Source: Haliea sp. E1-2-M8 (GTDB lineage Bacteria; Pseudomonadota; Gammaproteobacteria; Pseudomonadales; Halieaceae). Taken from it: a stretch of 64,000 nucleotides of DNA. Within the stretch, counting starts at the first letter, position 1. Each line of letters starts with the position of its first letter. Where the stretch lies: positions 46,200 to 110,199 of the forward strand of contig NZ_JAUTDR010000013.1 of the NCBI RefSeq assembly GCF_030649675.1, given 5' to 3'. Of this stretch, positions 53,890-62,941 are shown piece after piece. Both the position numbers and the translations under genes were made by a program. A model generated the notes under the pieces. The model was not told the DNA's origin, made no database searches, and was given only the letters and a program-made list of their open reading frames with translations.

Positions 53890-55632
53890 CTACAGCAGCA
53901 GGCGACGGATATCCCCGAGCAGAGCAACCAGCTGGGTGCAGAAGCGGCCGGCGTCGCCGCCGTTGATCACCCGGTGGTCATAGGACAGGGCCAGCGGCAG
54001 CAGGGTGCGGGGCTGAAAGGCCTGCCCGTCCCAGACCGGCTTGACGCTGGCCCGGGACACGCCGAGGATCCCCACTTCCGGGGTGTTGACGATGGGCGAG
54101 AAGCCGTTGCCGCCGATACCGCCGAGACTGGAAATGGTGAAACAGCCACCCTGCATGTCTGCCGGCTTGAGCTTGCGCTCGCGGGCTTTCTCCGCCATTT
54201 CCAGCACTTCCTCGGCGAGTTGCCAGAGGGTCTTCCGGTCCACGTCGCGGATCACCGGCACCATCAGGCCCGCCGGGGTATCCACCGCCATGCCGATATG
54301 AATATAGCGCTTGTAGACCAGGTTCTCGCCGTCCGCTGACAGGGAGGCGCTGAACTTGGGGTTGTCGCGCAGGGCGATGGCACAGGCCTTGAGCAGGAAA
54401 GGCATGGGCGTGAGCTTGGTGTTGCGCTGTTCCGCCTCGGCCTTGAGCCCCTTGCGGAAGTCCTCCAGCTCGGTGATGTCGGCATCGTCAAACTGGGTGA
54501 CATGGGGCACGTTGAGCCAGCTGCGGTGCATGTTCGCCGCGGTGAGTTTATCCAGCTTGGTGCGGGGCACCTCCTCGATGTCGCCAAACGCACTGAAATC
54601 CACTTCCGGCACCGCGGGGATTCCCGAACCCGAGGTCACCGCGGCCGACTTGCCGCTCAATGCACGCTGCACAAAGCTCTGCACATCTTCCTTGAGCACC
54701 CGCTCACGGGGGCCGCTGCCGGTTACCTTGCTGAGCTCCACCCCCAGCTCCCGGGCCATCTTGCGCACTGCCGGACCCGCGTAAACCAGCTGATCGTCCG
54801 CCGCTGCCCGGGGCTGAGTCGCCTCCGCGGGGGTCACCCGGTCCGTTGCCGAGCGCCTGGCGGGCTGTTCAGCTGCCGCCTGCCCGTCGCTCTCGTCCGA
54901 CGTGGCCGGCGTGGAGTCTTTCTCTGCTTCGGGCTCGCTGCCGCCGTCGCCCGCGGCCGCGGACTCCAGCACCACCAGAGGATCGCCCTGGCGCACCGCA
55001 CTACCTTCCTTGACCAGCCACTTCAGCACCGTGCCGGCGTGGGTGGAGGGCACCTCCATGGATGCCTTGTCGGACTCCAGCACCACCAGCGAGTCGCCCT
55101 CGGCAACCTCATCGCCCACCTTGACGCTGAGTTCGATGAGGTCCACGTCATCCTCGGTGCCGATATCCGGCACGGTGATGGTGATTTCCTCGACAGCGCT
55201 GCCTTTCGCATCCGCGGAGGCGCTGTCATCCTCACTTGCTTCATCAGAGGCCGGCGCTTGCTCCTTCTCTTTGTCGGCGGCGGGCGCAGCGGCGGGCTTG
55301 GCTGGCTCTTTCGGTTCCTTCTTCGGTTCTTTCTTCGGTTCCTTCTTCGGTTCTTCCGCCTCCTCTGGTTGCTCGGTCTCCCCGGCCTCTTTGTCCGCCG
55401 TCTCCACCATCAGGATCGGGGCTCCCTCGGCCAGCTCATCGCCAACCTTGACCAATACCTCCAGCACCTTGCCGGTCACGTCCGAGGGAATCTCCATCGA
55501 CGCCTTGTCCGACTCGAGCACGAGCAGGCCCTGCTCCAGTTCGATCTCGTCGCCAACCGCCACCAGCAACTCGATCACTTCCGCGCCCTCGGCGCCGCCA
55601 ATATCCGGTACCGTTACCTGTTTCTTAGCCAT
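53890..55632 (-). CDS. aceF: Pyruvate dehydrogenase E2 (dihydrolipoamide acetyltransferase)
   Basis: A 580-residue E2 subunit with two lipoyl domains (lipoyl Lys in VLESDKASMEIPSDVTGK, ~residue 44, and VVLESDKASMEVPSTHAG, ~residue 185). They are joined by an acidic linker containing a KKEP tandem (PKKEPKKEPKKEPKEPAK). Then come a peripheral subunit-binding domain (YAGPAVRKMARELGVELSKV) and the catalytic domain with LALSYDHRVINGGDAGRF (His/Asp). It transfers the acetyl group to CoA in the pyruvate dehydrogenase complex. The gene follows aceE by 20 bases. No E3 (lpd) gene is in the window. Two rather than three lipoyl domains, with a Lys/Glu repeat linker instead of the common Ala-Pro one. Confidence 0.95.
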   Translation of the reverse strand: MAKKQVTVPDIGGAEGAEVIELLVAVGDEIELEQGLLVLESDKASMEIPSDVTGKVLEVLVKVGDELAEGAPILMVETADKEAGETEQPEEAEEPKKEPKKEPKKEPKEPAKPAAAPAADKEKEQAPASDEASEDDSASADAKGSAVEEITITVPDIGTEDDVDLIELSVKVGDEVAEGDSLVVLESDKASMEVPSTHAGTVLKWLVKEGSAVRQGDPLVVLESAAAGDGGSEPEAEKDSTPATSDESDGQAAAEQPARRSATDRVTPAEATQPRAAADDQLVYAGPAVRKMARELGVELSKVTGSGPRERVLKEDVQSFVQRALSGKSAAVTSGSGIPAVPEVDFSAFGDIEEVPRTKLDKLTAANMHRSWLNVPHVTQFDDADITELEDFRKGLKAEAEQRNTKLTPMPFLLKACAIALRDNPKFSASLSADGENLVYKRYIHIGMAVDTPAGLMVPVIRDVDRKTLWQLAEEVLEMAEKARERKLKPADMQGGCFTISSLGGIGGNGFSPIVNTPEVGILGVSRASVKPVWDGQAFQPRTLLPLALSYDHRVINGGDAGRFCTQLVALLGDIRRLLL

Positions 55633-55652
55633 GCGCTTCGTATCCTGTACCG

Positions 55653-58304
55653 TTATACCGTCAGCGGGTCGATCTTGTCGGGGGAAATTCCGAGAGCCTG
55701 CATCGCGTCGACTACCACAGCAGGTTTCACTGCGCCCTCATCGGCCAGCGCCCTGAGCGCAGCCAGCACCACATACTCGCGGCTCACCTCAAAGAAGCGG
55801 CGCAGCCGCTCGCGGGTGTCACTGCGGCCGTAGCCGTCGGTGCCAAGTACCATGAACGGGCGCGGGATAAACTGGCGCAGCTGCTCGGCATGGGCCTTCA
55901 TGTAATCCGTGGCTACCACCACAGGGCCATCGTGACCCTCGAGCTGAGCAGTCAGCCAGGCTGCCCGGGGCTTTTCCCCCGGATGCAACAGGTTCCAGCG
56001 CGCCGCCGCCTTGCCCTCTCGCTGCAGCTCGTTGATGCTGGTCAGGCTCCAGATATCCGCGGCCACGCCGTAGTCCTGCTCCAGCATTGCGGCCGCGGCC
56101 TCGACTTCCCGCAGGATCGTGCCCGCGCCCATCAGCTGGACCCGCGGCCCTTTCTTGCGGCTGGAGCGTTTCAGCTGGTACATGCCCCGGACGATGCCTT
56201 CTTCCACCCCCTGCGGCATCTCCGGCTGCACGTAGTTCTCGTTCATGGTGGTGATGTAATAGAACTTGTTCTCACCCTCCAGATACATGCGCCGCAGGCC
56301 ATCCTGGATGATCACCGCCAGCTCATAGGCGTAGGCCGGGTCGTAGCTGACGCAATTGGGAATAGTGCTGGCCAGCAGGTGGCTGTGGCCATCCTGGTGT
56401 TGCAGGCCCTCGCCGTTCAGGGTGGTGCGGCCGGCGGTGGCGCCGATCAGGAAACCGCGCGCCTGGCTGTCACCGGCCGCCCAGGCCAGGTCGCCAATGC
56501 GCTGGAAGCCGAACATGGAGTAGAAGATGTAGAACGGCACCATGGAATAGCCACTGGTGCTGTAGGAGGTCGCCGCGGCGAGCCAGGCCGAGAAGGCGCC
56601 GGCCTCGTTGATGCCTTCCTCCAGTATCTGGCCCTTCTGGTCCTCCTTGTAGAACATGATCTGGCCCGCATCCTGAGGCGTGTAGCGCTGACCCACGGAG
56701 GAGTAGATTCCGAGCTGGCGGAACATGCCTTCCATGCCGAAGGTGCGCGCCTCATCCGGCACGATGGGCACCACGCGCTCACCGATCTGCTTGTCCTTGA
56801 CCAGGGTGGACAGCATGCGCACGAAGGCCATGGTGGTCGAGATTTCCCGCTTGCCGCTGCCCTTGAGCTGATTGTCGAAGGCCGCCAGTGACGGTGCCTC
56901 CAGCAGCTCCATGTCCCTGCGCCGGGCCGGGATTAGACCGCCCAGCTCCTCCCGGCGCTGCGTCATATAGCGCATCTCCGGGCTGTCCGGTGCCGGACGA
57001 TAATAGGGCACGTCTTTCAGCTCGGAGTCCGAGATGGGAATGGCAAAGCGGTCGCGGAAGGCCTTGAGGCTGTCCAGATCGAGTTTTTTCAGCGAATGGG
57101 TCTCGTTGTTCGCCTCCCCCGCCTCGCCGGTCCCGTAGCCCTTCACCGTCATCGCCAGGATCACCGTGGGTCGCTCGTGCTGGGCTACCGCCTGGGCGTA
57201 GGCCGCGTACACCTTGTAGGGGTCGTGGCCACCGCGGTTCAGGTACATGATGTCATCGTCGGACAGGTCGCTGACCAGATCCAGCAGCTCCGGGTACTTG
57301 CCGAAGAAATGCTCGCGGGTATAGGCGCCGCCGTTGTACTTGTAGTTCTGCAGCTCGCCATCACAGACCTCGTCCATGCGCTGCTGCAGCAGGCCGGTGT
57401 CGTCTCTCTCCAGCAGCGGGTCCCACTTGCGACCCCAGATGACCTTGAGCACGTCCCAGCCGGCACCGCGGAATACACCCTCGAGTTCCTGGATAATCTT
57501 GCCGTTGCCACGCACCGGCCCATCCAGCCGCTGCAGATTGCAGTTGACCACGAAGATCAGGTTGCCCAGGCGCTCGCGCCCGGCCATGGAGATCGCCCCC
57601 AGGGATTCGGGCTCATCCGTTTCGCCGTCCCCGAGGAAACACCAGACATTGCGATCGCCATGCTCCAGCAAGCCGCGGCTCTGCTGGTACTTCATGACGT
57701 GGGCCTGGTAGATGGCCTGGATCGGCCCCAGCCCCATGGACACCGTCGGGAACTGCCAGTAGTCGGGCATCAGCCAGGGGTGCGGGTAGGAGGAGAGGCC
57801 GTTGCCGTCCACTTCGCGGCGGAAATTGTCCAGCTGCTCTTCGCTCAGGCGCCCCTCCAGGTAGGAGCGGGCATACATGCCCGGCGCGCTGTGACCCTGA
57901 TAGAACACCAGGTCCCCCGGGTGTTCGCCGTCCGTGCCGCGGAAGAAGTAGTTGAAGCCAACATCGTACAAGGTCGCGCTGGAGGAGAAGCTGGAAATGT
58001 GGCCACCCAACGCCTCGTCGTTGTCGTTGGCGCGCATGACCATGGCCAGCGCGTTCCAGCGCACCAGCGAGCGGATCCGCCGCTCCATGAACAGGTCCCC
58101 GGGCATCATTTTCTGGTCTTCGGGAGCGATGGTGTTGCGGAACGGCGTGGTAATGGCGGTGGGCAGTCGCACGCCGGTCTCCGTGGCGTGCTTGGCGAGC
58201 TCAAGCAGCAGCTCCGCGGCGCGCTCGGGGCCGCTGTATTTGCTCACCGCATCGAGTGCTTCCATCCACTCCCGGGTTTCAATCGGGTCCTTGTCTTCGG
58301 TCAT
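55653..58304 (-). CDS. aceE: Pyruvate dehydrogenase E1 component
   Basis: An 883-residue homodimeric-type E1. The TPP site is FLGDGETDEPESLGAISMAG and NCNLQRLDGPVRGNGK (G-D-G...N-N-type motif), with the start MTEDKDPIETREWMEALDAV typical of AceE. Late signatures are AGRTTLNGEGLQHQDGHSHL and MVLGTDGYGRSDTRERLRRF. It decarboxylates pyruvate and acetylates lipoyl-E2. ATG 58304 (AGGAG upstream) is preferred to the 42-residue longer frame. Upstream, TATACT near 58390 could be a -10, but no good -35 is visible; the terminator of the M16 gene precedes it. Confidence 0.95.
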   Translation of the reverse strand: MTEDKDPIETREWMEALDAVSKYSGPERAAELLLELAKHATETGVRLPTAITTPFRNTIAPEDQKMMPGDLFMERRIRSLVRWNALAMVMRANDNDEALGGHISSFSSSATLYDVGFNYFFRGTDGEHPGDLVFYQGHSAPGMYARSYLEGRLSEEQLDNFRREVDGNGLSSYPHPWLMPDYWQFPTVSMGLGPIQAIYQAHVMKYQQSRGLLEHGDRNVWCFLGDGETDEPESLGAISMAGRERLGNLIFVVNCNLQRLDGPVRGNGKIIQELEGVFRGAGWDVLKVIWGRKWDPLLERDDTGLLQQRMDEVCDGELQNYKYNGGAYTREHFFGKYPELLDLVSDLSDDDIMYLNRGGHDPYKVYAAYAQAVAQHERPTVILAMTVKGYGTGEAGEANNETHSLKKLDLDSLKAFRDRFAIPISDSELKDVPYYRPAPDSPEMRYMTQRREELGGLIPARRRDMELLEAPSLAAFDNQLKGSGKREISTTMAFVRMLSTLVKDKQIGERVVPIVPDEARTFGMEGMFRQLGIYSSVGQRYTPQDAGQIMFYKEDQKGQILEEGINEAGAFSAWLAAATSYSTSGYSMVPFYIFYSMFGFQRIGDLAWAAGDSQARGFLIGATAGRTTLNGEGLQHQDGHSHLLASTIPNCVSYDPAYAYELAVIIQDGLRRMYLEGENKFYYITTMNENYVQPEMPQGVEEGIVRGMYQLKRSSRKKGPRVQLMGAGTILREVEAAAAMLEQDYGVAADIWSLTSINELQREGKAAARWNLLHPGEKPRAAWLTAQLEGHDGPVVVATDYMKAHAEQLRQFIPRPFMVLGTDGYGRSDTRERLRRFFEVSREYVVLAALRALADEGAVKPAVVVDAMQALGISPDKIDPLTV

Positions 58305-58475
58305 GCGGCAATCGCTCCTGACGAGAGGTTTAAGCTGGGAGGGGGGTCGATTGATAGTCCCAAAATGAAACCTATTAGCGGTGCCCCCGCTGCCGACAGT
58401 ATAGACTCTGCCTCGGGTTCCCACCCGCAAAGGGCGGCTTCGACGCTATCGGCAGAAGCAAGGTACACGAAGAAA

Positions 58476-58530
58476 AGCCGCGTGACAAATAGATAGTTCC
58501 TTTATGGAACCGACTAGTCATCACGCGGCT
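58476..58530 (-). terminator. Intrinsic terminator of the M16 protease gene
   Basis: AGCCGCGTGA (58476-58485) pairs perfectly with TCACGCGGCT (58521-58530), with a second nested stem GTTCC/GGAAC (58496-58510) in the loop. Read leftward the stem is followed by TTTTCTTC. It lies 24 bases beyond the stop at 58554. Confidence 0.8.
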
Positions 58531-58553
58531 CGAACCAGACCCCGGCGCAACCC

Positions 58554-61412
58554 CTAATCGACCGTGTAGAATTCCTGGCGGGCCTTGAGCGCGGCCGCGG
58601 ATTCCACTGCCGCGCCATAGCCCTGCGGCAGAGCCTGTGCGTTGCCCGGCGCTACCACCAGCAGCGAGCGGCGCTGCGCGCGGAACACGTCGCTGAAGTA
58701 GTCGCTCCAGTCTGCCAGCGTCAGGGCACTGACTGCATCCGCCAGTTGCTCGCGGCCGTCAAAGGCAAACTCCTTTTTGGCAATGGACTGCCAGTAGAAC
58801 TCCGCCCGCTCCCACAGGTTCTTGTCGGGGCGCTGGATCTCAGCCACCAGCGAGTTGCGGTAGCGCAGGAACTGCTCCTCGTCCAGCGAACCCGCCACGC
58901 TGTCCATATAGCTGTCGATCGCACCGGTAACCTCGGGCGCCGAGGCATTGGGCGACTGGATCAACAGCACCAGGCCGGGCACGTCCAGTTGCGGCCAGGA
59001 GAATGCGCTGACCACGTAGCCCAGCTGTTGCTCGGTGCGCAACTGTTGGAAAAAGCCGGTCTTGATGATGTGCGCGGTCAAGGTGGTTGCCCCTCGATCG
59101 TGCCAGCTGCGGCCGCGGCCCTGCAGGTACCAGCCCACAACAGCGTCATCGTGATCCACTTCAACCGGATATTGCAGGTGTTCGCCCGGGGCGACCCGGG
59201 TCACCCGCAGGGGTGGCAGGGGCGGCGGCTCGCTGCCCGCCAACAGTTCCCCGACTCGGTCCGCCAATTGCGGGACAATAGTGGCATCGTAGTTGCCGTA
59301 GAGCATGGTCTCTGCCGTCGCCTCGGCCCAGAAAGCCTCTACCCAGCCGCTCAACTCGCCCGGCGTCATCGCCTGCAGCGCCTCGATCAGCGCCTGCTCG
59401 CCCCACTCGCCGTGCAGCAGCGCCTCGCGCAGGTCATCCATGACCTGGCTGCTGGGGCGCTTCGCCACGCTGTTCTCCAGACTGCGAACCATGTCCGCGC
59501 GGATATTGTCGAAGCGCTGCTCACCGAACGACGATGCCTCCACCACATCCAGCAACCGGTCCAGCAATAGCAGCTGCTTGTCATCGTAGCCGCTGACCCG
59601 CAGGCTGATCCCCTGGGCATGCTTGTAGACATCGAAATTGAGCCCCGCCAGCACTGCCGGGTAGGTGAACTCATTGACGGCATCCTTCAACAGCGCGGTG
59701 TAAAGCACCCCCGCGGCGGCCTGCGCCGCACTCTCCCCCACCTCGGGCGAACGAAAATTGATGTACAGCGCGCCACGCGGCACCCGGAATTCCGTATCCT
59801 GTGCGAACCAGACCGACTGTCGGGTAGCAGTCAGCACTTTGGTCGGCGCGTTGGCAACCGGGTCTGGCAACACCAGAGTCACGTCTTCGGCAATGAACGT
59901 GTTGGGGGGTGGCAGGGCGAGACCGACATCCTCCACCGGCGCGGTCCAGCGCTGCAGCTGCTCGGCAGACACGGTTTCGGCGCTGTAGGGCACAGCGTAG
60001 AAAGGCGACTCGCGGTCGACCTCCGCCGACTGGTGGCTGAGGGTCACCAGGGCATTGTCGGGCACCAGCAGCGACAGCAGTTCCGCCAGCATCCCGGGAT
60101 CGTAGTCCGTCATCAGGCTCCCGCCCCGAAGAATGTCCTGCGGTGCGTAATGGTGCATGCCACTGGCCAGGGCGCTGGCATAGTTGACCGGGTTGGCTTT
60201 CTCGCGGAACCGGAACTGCAGCTCCGCCAGCTGCGACTGTTCCTCGTAGAGCCATTGCTGGGGCCCCTCCTGCCGCAGCATGTCCAGATAGGCGAACAGC
60301 AGTTGCAGCACGCGGTCCTGCCGCGCCACCCCTTCCTCAGTCAGGCCAATGCTGACGCTGAACAGGGCGCCGCCACGCCAGCCGAGGCCGGAGCCGGCGC
60401 CCAGGCTCTCCGCCAGCCCCTCCTCCTTGAGCCGGGCCAGCAGGCTACCTGCACCCTCGTGGCCGACCAGATTGCCCAGGTAGCCGAGCGGATTGCTGCG
60501 GTAGGCACTGCGATAGTCGGGCACCGGAAACGAGATTTCCAGCTGGCGCAGGGTCGCCTGGGGCTGCACCTGTACCTGCATCGGCAGGGCGTCAGGGGCG
60601 AACAGGGGCGCGGCAATCTCCTCAGTCACTTTGTCGCGATCCGGTACGGGCGCGAACCTGGGCACCACCATCGCTTCCAGCTCGTCCAGGGACTCGGCCC
60701 CAAACACCACCAGCCGCATCTTGTTGGCGGAGTAGTGCTGCTCATAGAACCGGAGCAAATCGTCGCGGATCCTCGCTTCGGGCCGGTCCGCCAGGGTTTC
60801 CAGGCTACCGACAGTGAACTGGCTGAAGGGGTGCTCGGGGTTCATTACTGTCTGCAGCACGTCCAGGCCGCGGCGCGGGTCGCTGCGCAGACCCATCTGG
60901 AACTCGGCCTCCACTGCGTTCATCTCGCGCTCAACGTAGGCTTCGTCAAAGCGCGGCGCGATAAAGAAACGGGCGAACCGGTCCAGCGCGTCCTCAAGGT
61001 ACGGAGCCTGGATATCAAAGAAGTAATTGGTGTTCTCGAAGCTGGTATAGGCGTTGTGGCTGCCACCGTGCTCGGCGATGTACTGCTGGTAGTCCCCCGC
61101 TTCCGGATATTTGTCGGTGCCGAGGAACAACATGTGTTCGAGAAAGTGTGCCAGCCCTTCGCGGCCGGGCGGGTTGTCGCCGCTGCCGACCAGGACATCC
61201 AGCGCGGCGGCGGCCTTGGGCGCCTCGGGGTCAGATATCAGCAGCACCTGCAACTCGTTGTCGAGCGTCAGGTAGCGGTAGGCATAATCGTCGTTCGGGC
61301 TTTGCACCGGCTGGATGCCGGCACCGGGCAGGGTGGCACAGGCCACCAGAAACAGCAGCACAAAGCTGCCGACCAGCGGTCGCATCCACTGGCCGAAAAA
61401 TGTTGCTTGCAT
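58554..61412 (-). CDS. M16 family metallopeptidase, pitrilysin-like lipoprotein
   Basis: A 952-residue insulinase-family protease. The N-terminus has a lipobox (LLFLVACATLPGAG), so it is probably envelope-anchored. The inverted zinc motif H-x-x-E-H is in GLAHFLEHMLFLGTDKYPEA, with the distal Glu in EMNAVEAEFQMG. SHNAYTSFENTNYFFDI and the C-terminal inactive-half pattern complete the pitrilysin/insulysin architecture. It degrades peptides in the periplasm. Length and domain order match protease III, but the lipoprotein anchor is unlike E. coli PtrA. Ends 4 bases after the permease gene, so transcription is probably joint. A plus-strand shadow reading on the other strand is not real. Confidence 0.9.
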   Translation of the reverse strand: MQATFFGQWMRPLVGSFVLLFLVACATLPGAGIQPVQSPNDDYAYRYLTLDNELQVLLISDPEAPKAAAALDVLVGSGDNPPGREGLAHFLEHMLFLGTDKYPEAGDYQQYIAEHGGSHNAYTSFENTNYFFDIQAPYLEDALDRFARFFIAPRFDEAYVEREMNAVEAEFQMGLRSDPRRGLDVLQTVMNPEHPFSQFTVGSLETLADRPEARIRDDLLRFYEQHYSANKMRLVVFGAESLDELEAMVVPRFAPVPDRDKVTEEIAAPLFAPDALPMQVQVQPQATLRQLEISFPVPDYRSAYRSNPLGYLGNLVGHEGAGSLLARLKEEGLAESLGAGSGLGWRGGALFSVSIGLTEEGVARQDRVLQLLFAYLDMLRQEGPQQWLYEEQSQLAELQFRFREKANPVNYASALASGMHHYAPQDILRGGSLMTDYDPGMLAELLSLLVPDNALVTLSHQSAEVDRESPFYAVPYSAETVSAEQLQRWTAPVEDVGLALPPPNTFIAEDVTLVLPDPVANAPTKVLTATRQSVWFAQDTEFRVPRGALYINFRSPEVGESAAQAAAGVLYTALLKDAVNEFTYPAVLAGLNFDVYKHAQGISLRVSGYDDKQLLLLDRLLDVVEASSFGEQRFDNIRADMVRSLENSVAKRPSSQVMDDLREALLHGEWGEQALIEALQAMTPGELSGWVEAFWAEATAETMLYGNYDATIVPQLADRVGELLAGSEPPPLPPLRVTRVAPGEHLQYPVEVDHDDAVVGWYLQGRGRSWHDRGATTLTAHIIKTGFFQQLRTEQQLGYVVSAFSWPQLDVPGLVLLIQSPNASAPEVTGAIDSYMDSVAGSLDEEQFLRYRNSLVAEIQRPDKNLWERAEFYWQSIAKKEFAFDGREQLADAVSALTLADWSDYFSDVFRAQRRSLLVVAPGNAQALPQGYGAAVESAAALKARQEFYTVD

Positions 61413-61415
61413 GCC

Positions 61416-62495
61416 TTACTCCAGAATCGTGTTGTCGCCGGCCCCTTCCACAGGTTTGGGCCAGGCATTGATAACCGCCTTGATCAGGGTGGCGAGCGGG
61501 ATCGCAAAAAACACCCCCCACAAACCCCAGATGCCGCCGAAAAACAGCACCGCCAGGATAATCGCTACCGGGTGCAGGTTCACTGCCTCGGAAAACAATA
61601 GCGGGACCAGAAAATTCCCGTCCAGTGCCTGGATCACGAAATAGACAAGCGCGAGGTAATAAAATTCACTGACGAAGCCCCACTGGAAATACCCCACCAG
61701 CAGCACCGGAAACGTAACCAGCGCCGCGCCCAGGTACGGAATAATCACCGACAGCCCCACCAACAGGGCCAGCAGGGCCGCATAGTTCAGCTCCAGGAGA
61801 ACGAAACTCACATAGCTGACCGAGCCCACTATCAGGATTTCCAGCACCTTGCCGCGGGCGTAGTTCGCGACCTGAACATCCATCTCCGCCCAGATACGCC
61901 GCAGCAGGGGACGCTCGGTGGGCAGGAAAGTACCCAGCCAGGCCAGGATCACCTGCCGGTCCTTGAGGAAGAAAAATACCAGAATCGGGATCAGGATCAT
62001 GTAGACAAGGACGGTGAGAATACTGGGAATGGTCGACAGCGAGCGGGCCACCAGTTTCTGGCCCATGCCGCCCATTTCCGCCTGGGCGAGGGTGACCATC
62101 TGGTTGATCTGCTGCTGGCTGAAGACCTCCGGGTAGCGCGCGGGCAGCACTGCCAGCAATTGCCGGCCCTGCTCCAGCATCCGCGGCGCTTCTGTCGCCA
62201 GGGACACGAGCTGACGCCATACCAGCGGCAGCAGCCCCAGGGTCACGCCGAAGAAAATGCTGATAAACAGGATATAGGCAACCGCTACCCCCACCCAGGG
62301 CGGCAGACCGGAGGCTTGCAAGCGGCCCGCGAGGCCCTGCATCAGATAGGCCAACACAATGGACGCCAGTATCGGCGCGAGAATATCGCCGATCGTCACC
62401 AGCAGCAGCACCGCGACAACCAGTAGCACCAGCAACAGTACCGACTCTTCCTCGAAGAGGTAGCGCCTGTACCATTTGTTGAAGATATCCAGCAT
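61416..62495 (-). CDS. AI-2E family transporter (PerM/YdiK-like)
   Basis: A 359-residue inner-membrane protein with about eight transmembrane helices in the PerM pattern. They include SVLLLVLLVVAVLLLVTIGD, ILASIVLAYLMQGLAGRLQA, ILTVLVYMILIPILVFFFLK, LVGLSVIIPYLGAALVTFPV and VAIILAVLFFGGIWGLWGVF, with EFYYLALVYFVIQALDGNFL between. Family members have been linked to export of AI-2 or other small solutes or Na+; the substrate here cannot be told. GGAATAGAATTC precedes ATG 62495. It sits between the TusA-like gene and the M16 protease in the same direction. Confidence 0.9.
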   Translation of the reverse strand: MLDIFNKWYRRYLFEEESVLLLVLLVVAVLLLVTIGDILAPILASIVLAYLMQGLAGRLQASGLPPWVGVAVAYILFISIFFGVTLGLLPLVWRQLVSLATEAPRMLEQGRQLLAVLPARYPEVFSQQQINQMVTLAQAEMGGMGQKLVARSLSTIPSILTVLVYMILIPILVFFFLKDRQVILAWLGTFLPTERPLLRRIWAEMDVQVANYARGKVLEILIVGSVSYVSFVLLELNYAALLALLVGLSVIIPYLGAALVTFPVLLVGYFQWGFVSEFYYLALVYFVIQALDGNFLVPLLFSEAVNLHPVAIILAVLFFGGIWGLWGVFFAIPLATLIKAVINAWPKPVEGAGDNTILE

Positions 62496-62513
62496 GAATT
62501 CTATTCCGGACCG

Positions 62514-62747
62514 TTACGACTTCTGCAACAGGTGAATGTACACACCCGCGCGCTCTTCCGATGCCAGCAGAGTATGCCCTGACTGTTCCGCAAACACCCG
62601 GAAATCCCGCACCGAGCCCTGGTCGGTTGCCAATACCCGCAGACACTCTCCGGACTGCATCCGGTTCAGGGCCCGCTTGGCATGCAACAAGGGCATGGGG
62701 CATTGCAGGCCGCAGGCATCCACCTCCACTGCCACTTCCGCTGTCAT
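62514..62747 (-). CDS. TusA-like sulfurtransferase
   Basis: A 77-residue protein. The C-P-x-P active site is in VDACGLQCPMPLLHAKRALN, followed by MQSGECLRVLATDQGSVRDF and GHTLLASEERAGVYIHLL, the classic TusA/SirA two-layer fold. The conserved Cys carries sulfane sulfur in tRNA thiolation or cofactor synthesis relays. ATG 62747 is chosen; the 27 extra residues of the longer frame are unlike the family. It lies 18 bases upstream of the permease gene. It could be TusA proper or one of its paralogues. Confidence 0.87.
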   Translation of the reverse strand: MTAEVAVEVDACGLQCPMPLLHAKRALNRMQSGECLRVLATDQGSVRDFRVFAEQSGHTLLASEERAGVYIHLLQKS

Positions 62748-62941
62748 CCGCCTGTGTCCCCCTGCCTTTGAGGCGCCCGAGTATATCCATTCACCGCCGG
62801 CACCCCAAACAGGATTGAACTTTTCCACTCCGCCGCCATCCCATTCACAGCGTCAATGCTGGGCTGATCACCGGGCGCTGGCGTACAATGTGCACATCTG
62901 CCGGCTTGCGCCGGCACCAATCCGCGGTGAACTCTCCTGGC